Assembly (NCBI GenBank): GCA_902796115.1
Contig: CADBNX010000472.1
Location: forward strand, 1 to 6,283
Direction: 5' to 3'
From: an uncultured Eubacteriales bacterium
GTDB taxonomy: Bacteria; Bacillota; Clostridia; Christensenellales; Aristaeellaceae
Length of the DNA: 6,283 nucleotides
In this document: positions 6,261 to 6,283 of the stretch, in pieces
Layout of the letters: the number at the start of each line of letters is the position of its first letter
Position numbering within the stretch: the stretch's first letter is position 1
The notes under the pieces: model-generated
Databases searched by the model: none
What the model was told of the DNA's origin: nothing
What the model saw: the letters and a program-made list of their open reading frames with translations, nothing else
Position numbers and translations under genes: made by a program

Positions 6261-6275
6261 AACGGCACTCCCGTT
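6261..6275 (-). promoter_or_regulatory. Small inverted repeat next to the -10 element
   Basis: AACGG (6275-6271) and CCGTT (6265-6261) flank a 5-base spacer directly downstream of the TATAAT. TTTGTTT follows. The dyad spans the expected transcription start, so it could be an operator half-site pair. It could equally be a weak terminator for a gene upstream of the window. With only 5 bp per arm, chance is a real possibility. Confidence 0.3.
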
Positions 6276-6276
6276 C

Positions 6277-6282
6277 ATTATA
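6277..6282 (-). promoter_or_regulatory. Probable -10 element of the operon promoter
   Basis: The minus strand reads TATAAT exactly at 6282-6277, in an AT-rich leader that contrasts with the GC-rich genes. A transcript starting about 7 bases downstream (near 6270) would have a leader of about 45 bases before the ATG at 6225. The -35 element would lie outside the window, so the promoter cannot be fully confirmed. Confidence 0.6.
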
Positions 6283-6283
6283 C

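Noticed and set aside
5579..6268. Minus-strand frame of 229 codons overlapping the first hydrolase gene
   Set aside because: It is an arginine-rich out-of-frame translation of the same DNA. The hydrolase frame carries the catalytic motifs and the ribosome site.

Overview
The window reads as one co-directional operon on the minus strand, so the gene order runs from the right edge to the left. It is GC-rich by eye, yet it has strong Gram-positive-style ribosome binding sites (AAAGGAG twice, GGAGG twice). Its transporter proteins most resemble the Ami/Opp oligopeptide permeases of Firmicutes. I infer a GC-rich member of the Bacillota, probably an uncultured Clostridia-like anaerobe. That placement is inference from protein character and Shine-Dalgarno style, not from a marker gene.

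Layout, in the direction of transcription. Bases 6283-6226 hold a perfect TATAAT at the very edge, a small dyad just after it and a short leader. Two adjacent, clearly paralogous class I amidotransferase-fold hydrolases of the peptidase C26 / gamma-glutamyl-GABA hydrolase family follow (6225-5539 and 5523-4867). After a 53-base gap comes a secreted family 5 substrate-binding protein of 642 residues (4813-2885). A 63-base gap containing a perfect 15-bp hairpin separates it from the first permease (2821-1883). The first permease overlaps the second (1883-939) by one base. Eleven bases later an ATPase gene starts at 927 and runs off the left edge. No stretch above 300 bases lacks a gene; the longest gaps are 63, 58 and 53 bases.

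The transporter order (binding protein, permease, permease, ATPase) matches amiA-amiC-amiD-amiE of streptococci. A second ATPase (amiF/oppF) is therefore expected just beyond base 1. The natural reading is that the permease brings peptides or other small amides into the cell. The two cytoplasmic C26 enzymes, which have no signal peptide, would then cleave a gamma-glutamyl or similar amide bond in the imported compound. The substrate cannot be read from sequence.

The main points worth a second look are: the pairing of a duplicated C26 hydrolase with an Ami-type importer; the strong intercistronic hairpin after the binding-protein gene; a binding protein without a lipobox; and an AmiC-like permease that lacks the large external domain of its streptococcal relatives. 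I see no mobile element, CRISPR array, tRNA or rRNA.
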